From Lasiosphaeris hirsuta (Eukaryota > Ascomycota > Sordariomycetes > Sordariales > Lasiosphaeriaceae), in contig JAUKUA010000005.1 of assembly GCA_030549175.1 (NCBI GenBank), forward strand, positions 2,790,001-2,854,000: a stretch of 64,000 nt of DNA, written 5' to 3'. How positions within the stretch are numbered: the stretch's first letter is position 1; each line of letters opens with the position of its first letter. Under the pieces are notes generated by a model. The model was given only the letters and a program-made list of their open reading frames with translations, ran no database searches and was not told where the DNA came from. The position numbers and the translations under genes were made by a program. Shown piece by piece: positions 58,288 through 64,000 of the stretch.

Positions 58288-59535
58288 CGTGGATGTGTGT
58301 GAATTGCCCCTTACACCTGAGGAAAAGGAACTTGCCGTCGGCGGAAGGTTGGCTAATCCCTAGCCTATTGGACGCGCTGGATCATTTGGTGCTGATCTCG
58401 ACTCTGGAATGCATACAGAGTGCTGAATAGAGCGTTGGCGGTATCTCCGCAATGCGAGAGTATCTGATATCTAATGGTGAGACTTCCAATGGATGTGTCC
58501 CAGCCAGAAAAATCCAGATCGCCAGCACCCCTGGGAGCACCCTCCCCTCAGGGCAGCGATTAGCTAAACAGCACTTAGGCTGGCACACCGTTTGCACCCT
58601 CCAAACTCTGTGACACGGTCGCTTCTTACCCCTGATTGGCCATGTGCCTCTCCGCATTTCGAGGGGTGCTTGGGTCCATGCCCCTGCCGGCCTGCATCGC
58701 CCGCCCAGCCCAGCTCGATCGCCGGGGGTGGGCCCTCCGGCACGTCTGGCTCGCCGGAGCTGTCGAGTGGGGGAGTCAGTCCAGTTGGACACTGGACAGC
58801 GGATTGATGACCGCCTGTGAAAAAAATATGCAACACGTCGATTAATACCATTTCGTTATCCCTTTCGTCTCTCCCTTTTCTCCCCTTTTCTGTTTTCTGT
58901 GCCCATTCCAGGAAATTTGGACATCCCTGGCTTCCATCTTGAGCCTTACAAGTCATGTCTCACTCACCCATCCCCTCATCCAAAATTCCCTCCCGTAAAC
59001 TTCAAATTTCTCACCCCCCCCCCCTGGACGAGCAACCAAAGGACGCCATTCCCCGGATGTCAATACCATAAACACCCAGCCAGTCCTCACCCCCCAACTC
59101 TCACACGGGCATCAAGACACCTTGAATAATCCTTTTAATTCGACCCTAATCCCATATGGGATTTGACTCCCCCGAGCCTGTCCCCGAGGCCACCGATCCG
59201 CTTGCCTACCGCCCACCAGCCAGCCATCCACCAGGTATGCCGTCCATACTTCCTAGTATCACGATGCAACTATATGTACAGGTACCATGCAATAGCTTGT
59301 ATGAAACAGCCGTCTTCGCCCTTCCAACACCATTCCCATACCATCCCATCCCCCTCCCCATTGCCATTACCCACCCCGACTTATAAGAGATGTCACCCCG
59401 TATATGTATGATGCATGATGGACTCTTAGATGAAGAACAAGAGAGGACTCTTCAAAAAAGAAACAAAAAAGGACACCTCCCCTCCATGCAAGCTCGCCAA
59501 TGCTTCCCTTTGACCACCCCTTCCCCCACCCCCCC
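58288..59535. other. Intergenic region, glutaminyl cyclase promoter
   Basis: About 1.25 kb between two minus-strand genes. Bases 58830-59440 are C/T/A-rich on the + strand with many CCC and CATCC words. No open frame shows coding bias or a domain. Confidence 0.45.
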
Positions 59536-61512
59536 CTAACCTTGACCCTGGCCTTGGGTCTGGCTTTGACCCTGGCCATGAAAATGTGCTGCCTGCGCCC
59601 TCCGCTCCATGGCCTCCTCGATAGCAAACCTCTCGGTAAAGCTGCGGGGTGTACCCACCGGATGGTGAAAATGTGCACCACTGAAGCTCCCGACATTGCC
59701 TCTAGCCATAGTCGCGTGGTAGCTGCCCGGGTCGACGGAGTCAACGCCCGTTCTGCCGTCAATGCTACCGACAAAAGAAGTCACGTCTGTCATGCCCGCA
59801 ATCTCATCGTACAGCTTACTGCTAATGATCGGGTTGATCCGCATAGTATGGCCCTTGTATGAGCCGATGGAGTGTCCAAATAGGGCGGCCGACGGCGATA
59901 CAGGCGGGTGTGCGGGTGCGGGTGTGGTGGCGGCGAGTGTCTCCTGTTCCGCGTTTCCTTGCTGCTCCTGCTCCTGATCTGATTCAAGGGGCGGTGTCGG
60001 CACGTTTATCGCACCTTCTCCCGAGTATTGCTCCGCAACAGGTGTCGCATCTTCGTCCTCGTCCTCAACTGCATCGTCTGAGAGATATTTATGTGGTTGG
60101 CTCCCGAGAGGCGACGCGGCTCGAGATCCTTCACCTTCGAAATCGAAGAGAGGATCCCCCTCCTCAAAAGCACCTTCCTCGGGCTCATATTCCAACAGTT
60201 TATGTGACCAAGTGGGATCCCGCAAGCTCTGGAACTTGGCCCTCGATGCTACGACGGGAGATCGGGTGGCTGGCGAGGAGGGGGTCTTGGTGAGTCTGGG
60301 CCTCATGGACAAGAATTCTTCGGAGTCGTCAGAATCGTCGTGTCTCTCCAACTCTTCGATGGGCGAGCCGAGCAGCTCGTCGATGCGGTGGTTGTTTGCC
60401 GTTGCGTCCTCTAGACGGATGAGGACCTCGGGTTTGGGTCTAATCAAAGCGGGTGTTTTGTCTGCGACTGCGCCTAGAAGACTGGCATCGTTTTCCATTT
60501 CACGGTTCATTTTGGCTTCTTCCGAATCTGGGTTCACAACCGTCCACTCGGTCCCCGCATCCAACGGACTTCGGGAAAGGGCTTGCAACGCTTGGGTAGA
60601 CGACACCTTTCTGGGCCGCGGGAATGAATCCTCCTCTCCCACGACGTCGAGCAGTGAAATTCCGCCCGTGTACACCGGTGACTCACTGTCTTCTTCCAAG
60701 ATGGCTGACGTGTCGGCGATGGCGGGGGCCTCCTGTTCGGGTAGCTGAGCCCCCGCCCCGGCCGCCATGACAAGGATGGTGAGGGATGTCTGGGGAGAAG
60801 TCGATGGAAACACCTCTTCACCTTTAAAATCAAAGCGCACCCGGCGCGGGCTGCTGCTTTTGGTCGAGCTCGAAGCACGGCGCAGGACGCTCCTCGGCAC
60901 TTTTGTCTCGCATCCCGACGAATCCACCGAGGAAAGAGACCGGTCTGTCGGGCGCCTAACGGGACCCGGCCTGACCTCGCCAGCCGCAGCTACCACAGGC
61001 TCCTTTAGCTCCTCCACTATCTTTACCGGTTCTAGCGCCGACGGCGGGGATGGCGGCGCCGGCAACGGCAACGGTGATACGGGTGGTGATGGGTGCGAGT
61101 TGTAGCTGCTGTCTAGCAGCGGGAGATAGCTGGGTGTGAACAGGCCTTGGAACTCCTTCTCGCGCTGGTGAGGGCTCCTAGGGCCTTCCTTTGGGATTCC
61201 GGAGGTGTGGTAGAGGATGGGCGGGGGTGATTTCCTGCCGTCCCAGGCCTGGAGGTCGGCGTCTGAGATGTCGGATGGCGGCGACTGGGACCCGTCATCA
61301 CGGCGAGTCAGGACGAGGGCGGAGTACCTTGACATTGACTCAGTGATGACTCGCGACACCTCGTTCGAGACGTGGTCGGGATACTGCCTGAGACAGTCGG
61401 CCATGTGCCTATGAAATTGGGCAAGCATGTCGCGCTGGTACGCGGATACCTTGCCGTCGAGCTCGGCGAGCCTGCTATGCAGGTCCGACACAAGCCTCGC
61501 GGCGTCGTCCAT
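59536..61512 (-). CDS. Acidic, Ser/Pro-rich protein with PP1-docking-like motif
   Basis: A single exon of 658 aa from ATG 61512 to TAG 59538-59536. The N-terminal 70 residues are helical and probably coiled coil (LVSDLHSRLAELDGKVSAYQ, then VSNEVSRVITESMSRYSALV). A Pro-rich stretch follows (SPPVSPLPLPAPPSPP). Near residues 228-236 is SPRRVRFDFKGEEV, which fits the RVxF docking consensus for protein phosphatase 1. The remainder is acidic with many SP/TP sites, EEDSESP and DDSDDSEEF clusters, and a short conserved-looking block near the end (INPIISSKLYDEIAG; TRFAIEEAMERRAQ-like). The protein ends in GQ repeats. I do not recognise a named family. A role as a PP1-binding regulator is inference from one short motif. 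Confidence 0.75.
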   Translation of the reverse strand: MDDAARLVSDLHSRLAELDGKVSAYQRDMLAQFHRHMADCLRQYPDHVSNEVSRVITESMSRYSALVLTRRDDGSQSPPSDISDADLQAWDGRKSPPPILYHTSGIPKEGPRSPHQREKEFQGLFTPSYLPLLDSSYNSHPSPPVSPLPLPAPPSPPSALEPVKIVEELKEPVVAAAGEVRPGPVRRPTDRSLSSVDSSGCETKVPRSVLRRASSSTKSSSPRRVRFDFKGEEVFPSTSPQTSLTILVMAAGAGAQLPEQEAPAIADTSAILEEDSESPVYTGGISLLDVVGEEDSFPRPRKVSSTQALQALSRSPLDAGTEWTVVNPDSEEAKMNREMENDASLLGAVADKTPALIRPKPEVLIRLEDATANNHRIDELLGSPIEELERHDDSDDSEEFLSMRPRLTKTPSSPATRSPVVASRAKFQSLRDPTWSHKLLEYEPEEGAFEEGDPLFDFEGEGSRAASPLGSQPHKYLSDDAVEDEDEDATPVAEQYSGEGAINVPTPPLESDQEQEQQGNAEQETLAATTPAPAHPPVSPSAALFGHSIGSYKGHTMRINPIISSKLYDEIAGMTDVTSFVGSIDGRTGVDSVDPGSYHATMARGNVGSFSGAHFHHPVGTPRSFTERFAIEEAMERRAQAAHFHGQGQSQTQGQGQG

Positions 61513-63042
61513 GTCTGCGGCGTGGGGTATCCGGTGGCTGTGTGGGCGGTGCCGGTCGGGGAAGGGGGGGAAGGGGGGGTGGAGGGAGGGAGGGCTGGCC
61601 GCAGCTCAGCGATGCGCGTGACCAGATTGACGGGCGACAAGCAGATGGCCGCTCATGATCCAGCGTCCCTCGGTTTATGACGTGTGGCTACGGGTACCGG
61701 GTGCGTGAGGGTGTGCGGTTGCGACCAAACTGAAGAATAAAGAACTTTAGTAACAGAAAAAAGTGTGTGGCCGCAGGAGGGCGGCGACCCAAAAAAAAAA
61801 AAAGCAAAAAAAAAAAAGAAAGGACGGATCGGAGGGGGCTAGATGTGCGGAATGTGGGTTTTGCAGCAAATTGAATGGGTTTGTGGTGGTGAGGTAACCG
61901 CAAAGCATCCATCCATCGGGTATGTACTGGGTGCGATGCCCGCGTGTGGGTGCTCAGGTGCTGTAACTTACCGTCCAGCTGGCCGGGGGGGTGGCCCAGA
62001 CCATCCGACCACCACAAAACCCTCGGAGGCCCAAGGTCGTAAAAGGGCTAGCACCTTAGGCGGCAAGCGGTGAGGAGTGCCCGGGTGTGGAGAGGCTGGC
62101 CTGTCAGTCAGGACGTCGCTTAGTAGCGGCAGTCCAGGCCGCCTGGTTGCGAGAGTGCGGATCTCAGAGCCAGTACCCTGGTAGAATAGCTGTCACCCAT
62201 TGGCGATCCGGCATCCGATAGCGCATCGCAAGCGCATGCACAGCAATCAAATTTAGATGGGGATATCCAAATGATACCTTGAAAGATAAAAACCCAGGTC
62301 TCGCCCTCGCAGCATCCTACCCAGGAGATAGAAACCCCAGCAGAACTAGTCCAGACAAGAGCCTCTCGAACAGTTCGCAACCCCTGACCGGTGTGACTAC
62401 GACTCTGCGACTCTGCGACTCTGCGACTCACTATCTGCAATCGCGCTGACTCCCAATCTTCCGCAACAGCGTGGGTCCCCCCTCCGACCGATCCGGATGA
62501 TATTAGGTTGATGCTACGGATACCACATTTGGACAACGCGTTCATCTCGCGAGACGGAGACCTGACCTCTTGTCAAATTTGTGTCACTCGCCCGGTGTCT
62601 GAACCACCAACCCCGTATCACCTCTAGATCAATCACTAACCATTGACGCCTCGGCACAACAAAGTGTTACAATACGCATTACATTTATTATACTTCTTAC
62701 GTACAATCAAGCAGCTGTCGCTGTTTAAGATCCAACATTTCTACATCATGCCTCTGCCCTGCTGCGCCAGCAATGGAAAGCCATTCCTAACCACTCATTA
62801 CCATCCCAATTATTCCGACATATCCTATCCCAGCTCGGCTGGGACGCTCATTATCGGCGAAAGAGAAAAGAACATAATTGCGCCGAGTGACATTTCCACG
62901 CCTATGTGATCCCATCATCATCATCAATCATCCAGGCAGTTCCCGAACTCAACATTTCGAAGTAGACAAACACAAATCAAGCCACACAACCTGAGCAACG
63001 TCAGGTAAACAAATCCGCTCCCATAGTAATTTCCTTTGAACA
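61513..63042. other. Intergenic region between two minus-strand genes
   Basis: About 1.5 kb. It contains A12-type runs at 61790-61815, a CGACTCTG tandem repeat at 62400-62429, and AT-rich flank at 62640-62900. The frame at 62120-62545 (minus) is repeat-driven and not supported. No gene is called. Confidence 0.4.
62400..62429 (+). repeat. Short tandem repeat (CGACTCTG)n
   Basis: Three complete 8-bp units plus most of a fourth, perfect in this copy. Intergenic; no evident function. Confidence 0.85.
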
Positions 63043-64000
63043 CTATTTGGGAGCATGTCTCCGATTAGTTTCGGCATCAAGGAGCAGTCGAAAACAAGCC
63101 AAGGTGGCTGAAATAGAACGCGCGGTCGAAGCTTCCGATCTCGAGGCCACGGTCTTGTGTAGCGTAGGAGCATATTCCGAGCCCGGAGCTCCCACGTTCC
63201 CCATGCTCATATCATCGTCAACTACAGCGATTGTGGCAGGCGCCTCGCCGTTCACGCTCATCGCAGCCATCTGGTCGGACACGCTGCTGCGGCCCACGTC
63301 AGCAACTACGGCAGCAGGAGCAACAGGGACACCAGGGGCAGGTCCAACTGGCAAGACCGCCACCCGGTAAACATCCCTGAAAACGTCGTCCGCATTTTGC
63401 AGTATTTGGCGAACGTCTTCACGTGCACTTCCCAAAACCTTGAAGATGTTCCGATCAGTCACAAGTGATGTGTAATTTTCGCGAATGTGATACATTATTC
63501 GTGCCACATTGTTCAGGAACTTGATTTCGATGTCGTTCACGGAAGAGTTCACAGACTTCTTGACCTGCTGTGTGGCTCTGCGGAACATAGCTTCCCTCTG
63601 CCTCTCGATGTCGGTAGTCATATGGTCCTTGATTCTCTTGAAGGAGCCAATGCCTGGAGATTTTCGCATTAGTATGTGCTACCGATGGTATTGGTATATG
63701 AGAGCTGCTCACCACTCTCTTCACGGCACTTGAGGTAAGTCGCAATCATCGCCTTGGTTATGGCAAGAGTAAATTGCCGATTGGCCTCTCTTTGGCGCTC
63801 CTGGATTTGGAGCTTGCAAGGCGTAATTTCTTCAAGGTTGGTCCTAAACCTGTTGTTTTGATCGATGACAAGATTATACGAAGTCGACTTCTTGATGATT
63901 GGACGCTCGCTCATCTCGCGGCTGAAAGCCTCGAACTTCTCCACGAGGTCTGCGGCAAGCTCGTTAAACATCTCGGGAAGATATGTTGCAAAGGTCCACT
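63043..64000 (-). CDS. Probable large GTPase, C-terminal part (dynamin or SLIP-GC type)
   Basis: The gene enters from the right edge. Exons 64000-63713 and 63653-63043 are joined by a 59-bp intron (GTGAGC..TCCAG), giving KCREESG-IGSFKRIKDH. The frame is open at the window edge, where it reads FATYLPEMFNELAADLVEKF. The visible 299 residues are mostly helical, with QERQREANRQFTLAITKAMI, then TDIERQREAMFRRATQQVKK, and a variable Ala/Val-rich tail ending RRHAPK. The helical block followed by a GSF-x-R-x-K-x-HM segment resembles the stalk/C-terminal region of fungal dynamin-like or nuclear SLIP-GC-like GTPases. No G-domain is within view, so this is a tentative assignment. Start and total length are outside the window. 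Confidence 0.55.

Overview
The window comes from the nuclear genome of a filamentous ascomycete, most likely a Sordariomycete. Genes carry short introns of about 50-90 bp with GT..AG ends. Coding regions are GC-rich with G/C in third codon positions, and intergenic spaces are 0.5-5.5 kb. Recognisable products are of Pezizomycotina type: a Zn2Cys6 regulator, a HET-domain relic, a cytochrome b561-like protein with a long disordered tail, and small secreted proteins. I cannot name the species.

Layout. 1-325: 3' end of an MFS siderophore-type transporter (+). 624-2064: saccharopine-dehydrogenase-like oxidoreductase (-). 2861-4109: ribosomal protein eL43 in eight exons (+). 5744-7823: RING-PHD protein (+). 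9136-10391: mitochondrial ribosomal protein mL46 (+). 12257-14314: low-complexity His/Gln/Arg protein (-). 17963-18668: small secreted protein (-). 21315-24071: cytochrome b561-like membrane protein (+). 24881-25936: kinetochore subunit Nnf1 (+). 26548-27870: PH-domain protein (-). 33348-35141: G3BP-like NTF2/RRM protein (-). 38397-40394: Zn2Cys6 regulator (+). 40865-42182: tafazzin (-). 42712-43930: NOSIP-like RING protein (+). 44104-45421: peroxisomal PMP47/Ant1-type carrier (-). 46449-48212: broken HET gene (+). 49560-51395: Pro/Gln-rich ORF (-). 51591-53100: SAGA subunit Sgf73 (-). 54727-55809: Pho85-type CDK (-). 57033-58287: glutaminyl cyclase (-). 59536-61512: acidic protein with a PP1-docking-like motif (-). 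63043-64000: C-terminus of a probable large GTPase (-). Most are independent housekeeping genes. I see no biosynthetic cluster, tRNA, rRNA, transposon or CRISPR.

The most unusual signal concerns the ends of three genes. The secreted protein, Sgf73 and the Pho85 kinase all end in TAG, and each is followed, in the same frame, by an open, coding-looking extension (30, 676 and 244 sense codons). The first ATG of the Pho85 extension comes only after 112 codons. This could mean stop-codon readthrough, neighbouring genes that happen to be in frame, or recent stop gains. Other TAG stops here (eL43, NOSIP-like, NTF2/RRM, carrier) look like true ends, so TAG is not simply a sense codon. Exon structures were built by hand from splice signals, frame continuity and remembered family features. 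They agree in phase throughout but have not been tested against transcripts.
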